This document shows positions 1 through 7,440 of a stretch of 11,974 bases of DNA, piece after piece. The stretch comes from Chitinophagales bacterium. GTDB lineage: Bacteria > Bacteroidota > Bacteroidia > Chitinophagales > JAHDHT01. The translations under genes were made by a program, and so were the position numbers. Below the pieces are notes generated by a model, which was not told where the DNA came from, made no database searches, and was given only the letters and a program-made list of their open reading frames with translations. The stretch spans positions 1 to 11,974 of the forward strand of contig JAHDHT010000037.1 of the NCBI GenBank assembly GCA_020631175.1, read 5' to 3'. How positions within the stretch are numbered: the first letter of the stretch is position 1; each line of letters starts with the position of its first letter.

Positions 1-1997
1 ATACTTAAACCACCGGCAGAATCACATTGACAACCCGGACAAAATTCACCTTCAAAACATGGTAAGAAATCAAATGAAGTATAAACATTACAATTAGGCT
101 GAGATGGAAGTTCTTCAACATCCATAGTGCCTTCAACATAAACAGGATAATCTATACCATTTAATATCATTGTATCAATTACACCGTTGTAATAAATCGT
201 ATCCCAAAATCTTCCGATAGATGGATAAGCTGAGGTAGTCCAAACCGGTGAATTTAATGGTGGTAAACCTGTTTCATATTGGAGTACAATCGAATCACCC
301 GGTTCCATAACTAAAGGTTCAGTGAATTGAAAATCGTTTACATTTAAAAACTCAGTGTTCAGATCATAAAAGTGCATATTGTTGAAATCTCTGCAACCCG
401 TATTTTTAAAAATATATGTAACCGAAAAGTTTTCTCCAATTGCTAAACTGTCTTGTGGGGTATAGTATCCATAAAAAGAATAGTTATAATCAGTTCTTGC
501 AAAGAAAGTAATCTCTTCACCATCAAGAATAAAATTACTATTTGGAAATAAAGTGCCATCTGCCAATACCAGCATAGCAGCAACATCTAAATCATAAGTT
601 TGTAAAGAATAACTATATCTCGTAGGCGAATAACAATCCGAAAGTAAAAGTGTATCACCAGGTTCGAGAACATCAGGATAGCTTAACAACATATTTTCAC
701 AAGCATCACTAAAGCATTCCTTATTAATAACTTCAATATTTGTTACCGCATAATTCCCTTCATTAATTATAGACCCATCTTCAAACATAATTGGATCTGG
801 ATAACAAATAGTATCATTAACTAAACCGTAATTGATGTTCAGATGTACTTCCTGATTATGCATTACACTTAAGGTTTTAGAATGCATGCTTTTTACACCG
901 TTATGGTCTAAGCGATAAATTATTTTATACTGAGTTTCATTACTGAATAAAAACGGTTCGAACCAAAAGCCAAAATCTTGTGAAGATCCATTCATCAATA
1001 AATTATTTGTTTGAGGATCAAGAATTACCACATTAGCACTGGAAGCCTGATTAACATTAAAATCAACATCTTCATTATTAACTAATTCCAGGTATATTGA
1101 ATCAATTACAAAACCAGTCGTGTTATCGATTGACAAATCAATAAATATTGAATCTAATGTAGAAAGGTTTGTATTTAAGGTTGAATTAATATCAGCCTCA
1201 GGAGCTTCCTCCATGAAAAATACAACAGGTTGTTTGCTTTTAATAACCATAGGGTCACCGTTAATATTGGTAAAACCAATCGGAGTAAATGAGCTAATTA
1301 AAGTAAACTGGTTAATCGCATTGCTTAAAAATATATTTTCATTATACGAAACAGAATCACCTCCCATTAAGGGATTATTAATGTCATTAGAAATCAATGG
1401 GAAATTAGAAAGATCAATAAATTCATTTGGATTAGAATATTCTCCCGCTAAATCTAAATTAAAAGTCAGGTTATATATACTTCTGGAAGAGTTATTCTTG
1501 TAATCGAAAGATAAATCTAAAGCATCCCCAAACACTAATGCCATTGCATTCGTAGAATCTATCTCAACCATTCTGTCTATTGGGTCTTCAACAGATAAAC
1601 TTCTAATTCCAAAGCCACTGGCATCAAGTGTATTACCGCTGGAGCTTTCTAATGTACCAAAAGAGCGAACAGCGATCTGGAAATCTACCGGTGGAACGAT
1701 CATATTGAATGGACCAAATGTCTGGAACCCACAAGAGTCTATAATAACAGAAGAAGGAATTTCTATGTCGGTTAGATATATCCCTAAATCGACCATCTCC
1801 AGAGATAAATCTGATATTGGATGCCGATAGTTATTTTCTAATTCGATATAAATTGAAATCTCGTCTCCGGGATTCATTTCAGATACAAAATCTGTACTGT
1901 TGATATTTACTGACATTTCATTAAGAGCGCTAAGATTTGCCTGAAACAAAAAGCAAAACAATACACTAAGCAAAATTTGAAAAACACTTGATTTCAT
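1..1997 (-). CDS. Large secreted/surface protein, C-terminus cut by the window edge
   Basis: The frame is open from an ATG at 1997 to the left edge, giving at least 665 residues; the C-terminus lies outside the window. Residues 1-24 form a signal peptide (MKSS, a hydrophobic stretch, then an Ala-rich end). The rest is Ser/Asn/Asp-rich and predicted to be β-strand. A recurring module start of the type 'xPGDxhxhxh...N' appears near residues 42, 444 and 563, with looser copies near 160 ('FGDALDLSFDYKN') and 525 ('IGENFSVTYIFKNTG'). This resembles the CARDB/DUF11-like β-sandwich repeats of Bacteroidota surface proteins, many of which end in a T9SS or gliding-motility C-terminal domain that cannot be seen here. 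Just before the edge is a Cys-rich segment (C-x2-C-x-C, near residues 655-659). The exact role is unknown; adhesin or structural surface protein is the family-level inference. A -7-like promoter box lies 43 nt upstream. Confidence 0.85.
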   Translation of the reverse strand, partial: MKSSVFQILLSVLFCFLFQANLSALNEMSVNINSTDFVSEMNPGDEISIYIELENNYRHPISDLSLEMVDLGIYLTDIEIPSSVIIDSCGFQTFGPFNMIVPPVDFQIAVRSFGTLESSSGNTLDASGFGIRSLSVEDPIDRMVEIDSTNAMALVFGDALDLSFDYKNNSSRSIYNLTFNLDLAGEYSNPNEFIDLSNFPLISNDINNPLMGGDSVSYNENIFLSNAINQFTLISSFTPIGFTNINGDPMVIKSKQPVVFFMEEAPEADINSTLNTNLSTLDSIFIDLSIDNTTGFVIDSIYLELVNNEDVDFNVNQASSANVVILDPQTNNLLMNGSSQDFGFWFEPFLFSNETQYKIIYRLDHNGVKSMHSKTLSVMHNQEVHLNINYGLVNDTICYPDPIMFEDGSIINEGNYAVTNIEVINKECFSDACENMLLSYPDVLEPGDTLLLSDCYSPTRYSYSLQTYDLDVAAMLVLADGTLFPNSNFILDGEEITFFARTDYNYSFYGYYTPQDSLAIGENFSVTYIFKNTGCRDFNNMHFYDLNTEFLNVNDFQFTEPLVMEPGDSIVLQYETGLPPLNSPVWTTSAYPSIGRFWDTIYYNGVIDTMILNGIDYPVYVEGTMDVEELPSQPNCNVYTSFDFLPCFEGEFCPGCQCDSAGGLS

Positions 1998-2039
1998 AAC
2001 AATTATTTTTAGTTAACGATTTGAATGAATTCGATGAAT

Positions 2040-2047
2040 CAAATGTA
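2040..2047 (-). promoter_or_regulatory. Candidate -7 promoter box of the large surface protein
   Basis: Read on the minus strand the bases are TACATTTG, an exact match to the Bacteroidota -7 consensus TAnnTTTG, about 43 nt before the ATG at 1997. No TTG stands at the usual 17-23 nt spacing; the nearest is at 2076-2078, 28 nt away. This is therefore a weak candidate resting on one element. Confidence 0.3.
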
Positions 2048-2168
2048 GATACGCCAGATGGCTATCAGTGAACCCCAATATTGGCAAATTCACTTGTTAT
2101 GTTAGTCAGATTTCAACAGCTTTCCTATTAAAAAAGAAACACAAATCATTATAAAACACTACTATATG

Positions 2169-2184
2169 CATGTATAAATACATG
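2169..2184. repeat. Perfect 16-bp inverted repeat CATGTAT-AA-ATACATG
   Basis: The two 7-nt arms are exact reverse complements separated by AA. It lies in the intergenic region between the terminator at 2217-2240 and the promoter-like box of the large surface protein. It is too AT-rich and T-tract-poor to be a terminator. A protein-binding site is possible but unproven. Confidence 0.4.
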
Positions 2185-2216
2185 AAATGTGTCTTCTTAA
2201 ATAGAGTGCAATAAAG

Positions 2217-2240
2217 AAGCCCGGATGAAGATCCGGGCTT
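2217..2240 (-). terminator. Strong hairpin terminator after the coiled-coil protein gene
   Basis: A perfect 10-bp stem, AAGCCCGGAT/ATCCGGGCTT, closes a 4-nt loop, 18 nt beyond the stop codon of the 2259-2846 gene. On the minus strand it is followed by a short T-rich run (CTTTATT). The stem is GC-rich against an AT-rich background. It separates this gene from the large surface protein downstream. Confidence 0.8.
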
Positions 2241-2258
2241 AAGATTTATTATTTCCTT

Positions 2259-2846
2259 TTAGTGCTTATTTATTTCATCCTGCAATCGACGCATGATCTT
2301 TTGTTCTTTTTCCAGGGCACGTTTTTTATAGGCCTCAAACTCATTGCTGAGTCCATCAAAGTTAGATTGTACATCTTTTGTAATTGCATTAGACCGGAAA
2401 AAACGAAATATATAAAACAATAATGCAAGGCCAAGTAATCCAATAATACTCCACATTACCGCATTATATGCGCCTTTGTCTAATTGCATTCCAAAGAGAT
2501 TCATCGAGTTTTTCTGATTCTTCAGATTATTGACATTCTCATTAGCGCCGTTGAGTTGGTTTTGAATGCCGTCGATTTCAGATTGCTTACTATTCAGTTG
2601 CTGTCGGGTGGATGCTAATTCAGCTTCCAAAGCAGCAATAGAATCATTTACATGTGTTTTCAGTTTATTCAGCCATGTTCTGGGAACAACCTTGTACGAC
2701 TTATAATTTTCAGATTCATCGAGAATAAACTCAAACTGATTGTTTATATCTCCCTCATCTAAAGAGTACTTAGAATTCGATTGAGCATGAGCTAATGAAA
2801 CAAAAAATAGGAGTGTTATAGTAATCAGCAATGAAGTCTTACGCAT
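2259..2846 (-). CDS. Signal-peptide, coiled-coil, single-span membrane protein of unknown function
   Basis: The protein has 195 residues. Residues 1-22 are a signal peptide ending AHA-Q. A short region with a YKVV-x2-TWLN-x-LK motif (about 51-63) leads into a heptad-like coiled coil (about 66-113, rich in Leu/Asn/Gln/Glu). A transmembrane helix follows (about 127-149, 'WSIIGLLGLALLFYIF'), then a charged, probably cytoplasmic helix (about 158-195). By recall, similar Bacteroidota proteins are often labelled 'tRNA (guanine-N1)-methyltransferase'. Nothing here supports that: there is no SAM-binding or trefoil-knot sequence, and the protein is secreted or membrane-anchored. The layout suggests a periplasmic coiled coil tethered to the inner membrane. 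It is likely monocistronic: it has its own terminator, and 95 nt separate it from the gene upstream. Confidence 0.85.
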   Translation of the reverse strand: MRKTSLLITITLLFFVSLAHAQSNSKYSLDEGDINNQFEFILDESENYKSYKVVPRTWLNKLKTHVNDSIAALEAELASTRQQLNSKQSEIDGIQNQLNGANENVNNLKNQKNSMNLFGMQLDKGAYNAVMWSIIGLLGLALLFYIFRFFRSNAITKDVQSNFDGLSNEFEAYKKRALEKEQKIMRRLQDEINKH

Positions 2847-2941
2847 TATTAACGATCAATTTTGATTAGGTCTCACAAAATAAAGCCAATTTGCCAATCA
2901 CACGAAAGAATAAGATTAAAAATTTGGGTTCATTGCAATAT

Positions 2942-4306
2942 TTACAGCATCTTAAGCTTAACAGAGCTCTTTTTCATGTACATCCTTAATATTCGCTGTA
3001 TATCCGTATTGTCTTTTCTTGGCTCAATAAAATTTTCAATATCCTCTTTACTTCTTAATTGCAGACTTTCATGAACAAAGCCGAATCCGCAATATCTGCC
3101 ATTATCAACCAAAACAATGCTGCGCTCATCGTAACTTCGACCTTTATCAATCAATAGATAACTTTCTTTTTCTTCTTCAATGAACTTGATCGCTTTCTGA
3201 ACCCGTTTATTATATGAAGTCATTTTCTCTTTGTTACAACATGCACCTTTACATTGGCCTTCTTCATAAGCATAACATGCACCGGATGATTTTTGTAAAC
3301 CACAATATCTCGGACATAACCTAAACTCTTCACAAAGTTCATTTAAAAACTCACGGGCTTCATATTGATAATTAAACCATTTTAAGGCTTTAAAAGGTAA
3401 ATTACCCTTTCCCCACACCATTCGTAAAAAACCCTTTTGATCTTCATAGCAAAATAAAGCACAAGTATTTGAAGCCCTTCGTTGAGCGCTGTTCAATGGA
3501 GGAAGTTCAGATTTTATCAATTCCGATTCCAATAATTCAGCTATCATATCAGATCCGGTTAACTCATAACTGATATCATGAACTTCTCTTCTGATTAACT
3601 GCTGCTTAGGTGCTTTGCTGTTAAAATGGCCCGTAATGCGTTGCTTAATATTTTTCGCTTTTCCCGTGTAAATAATTTTTCCACTCGCATCGTGAAAATG
3701 ATATACACCGGTTTCTTCCGGAAGCTCATAAAAAACTTGATGATTTAAATAGGGTGGAAGCGAACTTTCTGCGCTCTGCTTTTTTATTGCGTGCGTTATG
3801 TACTCCGTTCCAAACTCTGCAATCAGCATCTGCAATAAATGAAAAGTAGCGATTACATCACCCATGGCTCTATGCTTTACAGGATGCGATAAATTAAATT
3901 GATGACTTAACCTCGAAAGTGAATAGGATGGAAGTCCCGGCATTAAAGCTTTAGTCATTCGCACCGTACATAATTTCTTTCTGTAAAAATGAACGTCAAG
4001 ATCTTTAAACGAACGACGTATAAAACCGTAATCAAAATTCACGGAGTGTGCCACAAAAATACATCCTTCCGTAATATCAAATAACTGTTGCTGAATTGCT
4101 GAAAACTCAGGCGCATTGTAAACCATTGAATCATCGATACCGGTAAGGGCTGTGATATAATCAGGAATTGATTCATCCGGTTTGATTAGCGATTCCCATT
4201 GATCAAGAATTTCAACTCCATCCGTAACAATAACCGCAACTTCTGTCATTGCATTATGATGACTAAATGCCCCGGTAGTTTCTATGTCAACGATAGCAAA
4301 TTTCAA
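2942..4306 (-). CDS. DEDDh exonuclease / GIY-YIG endonuclease fusion protein
   Basis: The protein has 454 residues. The N-terminal DnaQ-like 3'-5' exonuclease domain (about 1-170) carries D7-x-E9 in DIETTG (Exo I), H87-SVNF-D92 (Exo II) and H145-x4-D150 (Exo III, DEDDh type). The GIY-YIG nuclease domain (about 195-275) has G200-V-Y202, Y213-T-G215, R223 and the metal-binding E257, so both domains look catalytically intact. A C-terminal part holds a Cys-rich stretch (C331, C335, C344, C352, C356, C357) resembling the 'PCxxYQIGxCxGPC' segment of UvrC. The predicted job is DNA repair or nucleic-acid processing, close to the UvrC N-terminal half and Cho. The start is TTG: an in-frame stop lies five codons upstream, and the next Met (residue 20) would remove Exo I. 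It begins 2 nt after the stop of the glutamate-synthase-like gene, so the two are probably cotranscribed and translationally coupled. Confidence 0.9.
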   Translation of the reverse strand: MKFAIVDIETTGAFSHHNAMTEVAVIVTDGVEILDQWESLIKPDESIPDYITALTGIDDSMVYNAPEFSAIQQQLFDITEGCIFVAHSVNFDYGFIRRSFKDLDVHFYRKKLCTVRMTKALMPGLPSYSLSRLSHQFNLSHPVKHRAMGDVIATFHLLQMLIAEFGTEYITHAIKKQSAESSLPPYLNHQVFYELPEETGVYHFHDASGKIIYTGKAKNIKQRITGHFNSKAPKQQLIRREVHDISYELTGSDMIAELLESELIKSELPPLNSAQRRASNTCALFCYEDQKGFLRMVWGKGNLPFKALKWFNYQYEAREFLNELCEEFRLCPRYCGLQKSSGACYAYEEGQCKGACCNKEKMTSYNKRVQKAIKFIEEEKESYLLIDKGRSYDERSIVLVDNGRYCGFGFVHESLQLRSKEDIENFIEPRKDNTDIQRILRMYMKKSSVKLKML

Positions 4307-4308
4307 CC

Positions 4309-5844
4309 TTAATTTGTTTTACCTCCCAGATGCGGACAGTTATATAAATCAGTCATCCCCTTAAAATTAACTTCAGCCTTGGAATATTCATAAGAATCCT
4401 CCAGGGTCACCGTTTTATTATTGTCACCCATCGCTAATTCCACATCCGACATTTTTAATTGGCAAGGATGTTCATAGCCGCAGGCATGCGTTATTTCTAA
4501 TAATTCTTTTCTGAAAGTTTTTACATAATTATAAAATCGATCGGCTTTATCAGGAACGTGAATACCTCTTTGTAACCATTTTCTTTGCGAAGCTACACCG
4601 GTCGGACAATGATTGGTCTGGCAAATCTGAGCCTGAATGCATCCGATACTAAGCATCGCTTCTCTGGCAACATTAATCACATCCACCCCCATAGCAAAAG
4701 CCATTATTCCCCGATCAGGTAAGCCTAATTTACCGGCACCAATCCACACCACTTTTTCGTGCATACCATGTTTTTCAAAAGCTTTATAAACTTTTGGAAA
4801 TGCATAAATAAAGGGCAAAGAAACATGATCTGCAAAAGCAGGTGGGGCAGCACCCGTTCCTCCTTCACCTCCGTCAATTGTTATAAAATCCGGACCTTTA
4901 CCGCTAGCTTTCATTTTTTCGGCTAATTCATGCCAGTAAGACATTTTACCAACAGCCGACTTAATGCCTACAGGCAGACCGGTTGCTTCAGCAATAGACT
5001 CGCAGAAATCAATTAATCCGTCAATATCTTTAAAAGCGCTATGAGAAGACGGACTTAAAACATCCTTTCCCATTTCAACACCACGAATTTCAGAAATTTC
5101 TTTGGTTATTTTTTTGGCAGGTAAAACACCACCTTTTCCCGGTTTAGCACCTTGAGACAGTTTTACTTCAATACATTTTACGAAAGGATTTTTCTCAACG
5201 AGTTCAATCATTTTTTCCATCGAAAATGTACCATCTTCTTTATTTCTTACACCAAAATAACCCGTTCCAAAATGGAAACATACATCCGCACCGTTAGAAT
5301 GGTAGGGCGACAATCCACCTTCACCGGTATTATGAAAATTCCCTGCTTTTAAAGACCCTTTATTCAAAGCCTCAATCGCAGCCCGAGAAAGAGAACCATA
5401 ACTCATTGCAGATACATTAATAACAGAGTAGGGGCGATAAGGTCTTTTTCTTCCGGGGCCAATAACCTTTGCACAAGGCAAAAAACTCTTATCCTTACCG
5501 TTCGGATGTCCTTCCTCCAAAGCAAAAGGAAACATTGACGGTTTAATTAAAATGTAATTCGGACTTCCATGATCCTGATCAGAACCAAATCCCTGATAAT
5601 TATTTTGCTTTTTAGCTGAGGCGTAAATCCAGGTTCGCTGACTACGGTTAAAAGGTAATTCTTCTCTGTTGTTTGCCACTATATATTGCCTGAACTCCGG
5701 TCCGACACTCTCAATAAAATATCTTAGATGGCCAACCACCGGAAAATTATGGAGAATCGTATGCGTCTTTTGAATGAAGACATCATAAATCGCAACCAGC
5801 ACCAAAAAAATGACAAAAATTCCAATTATCCAGAGAAACCACAT
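4309..5844 (-). CDS. Membrane-anchored FMN-binding glutamate-synthase-family protein
   Basis: The protein has 511 residues from the ATG at 5844; a TTG two codons upstream is possible but less likely. Residues 2-20 form one transmembrane anchor. The rest matches the FMN/Fe-S synthase domain of glutamate synthase (GltB/GltS). Features visible are GEGG (175-178), the QGAKPGKGG loop (231-239), DGGEGGTGAAP (324-334) and a C-x5-C-x4-C cluster (C402, C408, C413) followed by PTGVASQ, corresponding to the [3Fe-4S] motif CxxxxxCxxxxCPxGxATQ. There is no N-terminal glutaminase domain, no C-terminal GXGXG β-helix domain, and no adjacent GltD small subunit. The family is usually annotated 'FMN-binding glutamate synthase family protein', and its true substrate is generally unknown. 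It needs an electron donor; the divergent reductase/ferredoxin operon is a candidate (inference). The downstream nuclease gene is 2 nt away. Confidence 0.9.
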   Translation of the reverse strand: MWFLWIIGIFVIFLVLVAIYDVFIQKTHTILHNFPVVGHLRYFIESVGPEFRQYIVANNREELPFNRSQRTWIYASAKKQNNYQGFGSDQDHGSPNYILIKPSMFPFALEEGHPNGKDKSFLPCAKVIGPGRKRPYRPYSVINVSAMSYGSLSRAAIEALNKGSLKAGNFHNTGEGGLSPYHSNGADVCFHFGTGYFGVRNKEDGTFSMEKMIELVEKNPFVKCIEVKLSQGAKPGKGGVLPAKKITKEISEIRGVEMGKDVLSPSSHSAFKDIDGLIDFCESIAEATGLPVGIKSAVGKMSYWHELAEKMKASGKGPDFITIDGGEGGTGAAPPAFADHVSLPFIYAFPKVYKAFEKHGMHEKVVWIGAGKLGLPDRGIMAFAMGVDVINVAREAMLSIGCIQAQICQTNHCPTGVASQRKWLQRGIHVPDKADRFYNYVKTFRKELLEITHACGYEHPCQLKMSDVELAMGDNNKTVTLEDSYEYSKAEVNFKGMTDLYNCPHLGGKTN

Positions 5845-5905
5845 AAGCAAAAATCTAAATGCAATTTATAAAAAATTGATATGCTAAAAAGTGATCATTT
5901 TGCCC

Positions 5906-5945
5906 TTTGTGGGCATATCTTGTCGATAACAAATGCTTATCTTTG
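5906..5945 (+). promoter_or_regulatory. Candidate promoter of the reductase-ferredoxin operon
   Basis: TATCTTTG at 5938-5945 is an exact match to the Bacteroidota -7 box TAnnTTTG. The upstream partner is imperfect: TTTG at 5906-5909 is 28 nt away, and TTG at 5920-5922 only 15 nt, against a usual 17-23. Two inverted repeats overlap the site: TGCCC-N5-GGGCA (5901-5915) and GATAA-N7-TTATC (5925-5941). Transcription from here would give a leader of about 90 nt before the reductase ATG. Confidence 0.4.
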
Positions 5946-6012
5946 CGCCATTAAAATCGGGCAGATGTTATTTAGTATTAAGACTAAACTTTAAAGCATC
6001 CAAAACGGTTAA

Positions 6013-6045
6013 ATGAACGAATTAAAAATTCAGAAAAATAAATGA
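6013..6045 (+). CDS. Possible 10-codon leader ORF coupled to the reductase gene
   Basis: ATG at 6013 opens a frame encoding MNELKIQKNK, and its TGA stop (6043-6045) overlaps the reductase ATG (6042-6044) as ATGA. This arrangement is typical of translational coupling, but short ORFs are common by chance in AT-rich leaders. No attenuator hairpin or run of one amino acid was seen. Confidence 0.25.
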   Translation: MNELKIQKNK

Positions 6046-7052
6046 TTAAGACGGATATATTGATAATTGGTGCTGGCCCATGTGGTTTGTTCACAGTTTT
6101 TGAAGCAGGACTTCTTAAATTAAGATGTCATTTGGTAGATGCATTGCCGATTACCGGAGGGCAATTGAGTGAAGTTTATCCTAAAAAACCAATTTATGAT
6201 ATCCCTGGATTTCCTAGCATTTTGGCCGGAGATCTTGTAAAAAATCTGGAAGAGCAAATTGCACCTTTCAAGCCGGGCTTTACCTTAGGAGAAAGAGCCG
6301 AAAGTATTGAGAAAAATGCAGAAGATAACTTCATTTTAACCACCAATAAAGGAACACAAATCGAAGCGCCGGTTATAGCAATTGCCGGTGGATTAGGTTG
6401 TTTTGAACCAAGAAGACTACCCATTCCTAATGCGACAGATTTCGAAGAGAATGGCCTTGAATATATGGTAAAAGATCCTGAAAAATTCAGAGATAAACGA
6501 TTGTTGATTGCCGGTGGAGGTGATTCAGCACTTGACTGGACAATCGAGCTTTCTCAAATCGCCAGCGAGGTTACGCTGATTCATAGAAGATCTTCTTTCA
6601 GAGGCGCTTTAGACAGTGTCGAAAAAGTTGCAGAACTCGCCAAAGCCAACAAAATCAATCTGATTACAGAAGCACAGGCAGTTGGAATCAATGGTAATGG
6701 AAAGCTTAATGAAGTGGTGGTGAAGCAAAAAACTCAAGGAGAAATGAAGATTGAAGTCGATTATTTCCTGCCTTTCTTTGGCCTCACACCGAAATTAGGT
6801 CCAATCTCAGAGTGGGGTCTCAATATCACAAAGAATGCCATTGAAGTCGATACGCTCGATTACAGCACAAATGTTCCCGGAATTTACGCAATTGGCGATA
6901 TCAATACCTATCAGGGGAAACTTAAACTCATATTATGCGGTTTTCATGAAGCAACCCTGATGGTTCAAAGTGCATTTAAACGCATCCACCCTGAGCAAAA
7001 ACTCAGTTTCAAATACACGACTGTTATGGGTGTAAACGGGTTCGAAGAGTAA
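6042..7052 (+). CDS. Type-2 ferredoxin-NADP+ reductase (thioredoxin-reductase-like)
   Basis: The protein has 336 residues, the usual length of the YumC-type family. It is a cytoplasmic flavoprotein expected to move electrons from NAD(P)H to ferredoxin. The FAD Rossmann motif is G10-A-G-P-C-G15. The second dinucleotide fold has GGGDSA at 158-163, followed by HRR at 181-183, which fits binding of the NADPH 2'-phosphate. The C-terminal FAD motif is GIYAIGD (280-286). The redox CxxC of true thioredoxin reductase is absent, which separates this family from TrxB. Conserved family stretches such as YPKKPIYDIPG (46-56) are present. The ferredoxin gene starts 4 nt after its stop, which strongly supports the reductase role. 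The ATG overlaps the stop of a possible 10-codon leader ORF. Confidence 0.93.
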   Translation: MIKTDILIIGAGPCGLFTVFEAGLLKLRCHLVDALPITGGQLSEVYPKKPIYDIPGFPSILAGDLVKNLEEQIAPFKPGFTLGERAESIEKNAEDNFILTTNKGTQIEAPVIAIAGGLGCFEPRRLPIPNATDFEENGLEYMVKDPEKFRDKRLLIAGGGDSALDWTIELSQIASEVTLIHRRSSFRGALDSVEKVAELAKANKINLITEAQAVGINGNGKLNEVVVKQKTQGEMKIEVDYFLPFFGLTPKLGPISEWGLNITKNAIEVDTLDYSTNVPGIYAIGDINTYQGKLKLILCGFHEATLMVQSAFKRIHPEQKLSFKYTTVMGVNGFEE

Positions 7053-7056
7053 AAAA

Positions 7057-7392
7057 ATGAGTGAAAACATCATAAAAATCAAGATAACTGATCGGGAAGG
7101 TAAGCAGCATGAAGTTGAAGCGCCTACCGATATGAATTTCAATCTGATGGAAATCTGTCAGGCCGCCGGCTTGCCGGTAAAAGGCACCTGTGGAGGCATG
7201 GCTTTATGCGCCTCTTGCCACTGTTATGTGCTCTCAAACCACGAACTTAAAGAGCCTTCAGAAGACGAAGAAGACATGCTCGATCAGGCTTTTTATGTCG
7301 AAGATAATAGCAGATTGGGCTGCCAAATCGCTATTTCAAACGATATCGACGGCCTCGAAGTACAATTAGCACTCGTAGACGACGAAGATTAG
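7057..7392 (+). CDS. [2Fe-2S] ferredoxin, adrenodoxin type
   Basis: The protein has 111 residues, normal for the family. The cluster ligands are C45-x5-C51-x2-C54 and C89, the plant/vertebrate-type spacing, embedded in GTCGGMALCASC (43-54). The sequence 'LGCQIA' around C89 and the motif before C45 resemble adrenodoxin/ISC-type ferredoxins. The protein is strongly acidic at its C-terminus (VDDED), which fits docking to a reductase. It acts as a soluble one-electron carrier, most likely reduced by the reductase encoded 4 nt upstream. There are two extra cysteines (C34 and C56), and C56 is close enough to the cluster to need care in ligand assignment. No convincing terminator follows the stop. 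Confidence 0.94.
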   Translation: MSENIIKIKITDREGKQHEVEAPTDMNFNLMEICQAAGLPVKGTCGGMALCASCHCYVLSNHELKEPSEDEEDMLDQAFYVEDNSRLGCQIAISNDIDGLEVQLALVDDED

Positions 7393-7440
7393 TCAATTGT
7401 TGCTTTGAAGCATTAACCTTATCCATCCCAATAAACATCC

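Noticed and set aside
1120..1503. Plus-strand ORF of 127 residues
   Set aside because: It lies wholly inside the large surface protein gene on the opposite strand and shows no domain or signal of its own.
2075..2084. 10-bp palindrome CCAATATTGG
   Set aside because: It is short and isolated, with no second copy nearby, so chance occurrence is likely.
2855..2866. Short dyad ATCAA-TT-TTGAT before the coiled-coil protein gene
   Set aside because: It is short and AT-rich and expected by chance at this composition; no promoter elements at correct spacing were found around it.
5845..5850. TTG start two codons upstream for the glutamate-synthase-like protein
   Set aside because: The ATG at 5844 is adjacent and gives the same membrane anchor; nothing favours the TTG.
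7393..7440. Possible terminator after the ferredoxin gene
   Set aside because: The only hairpin (TGCTT/AAGCA) has a 2-nt loop and no T-tract.
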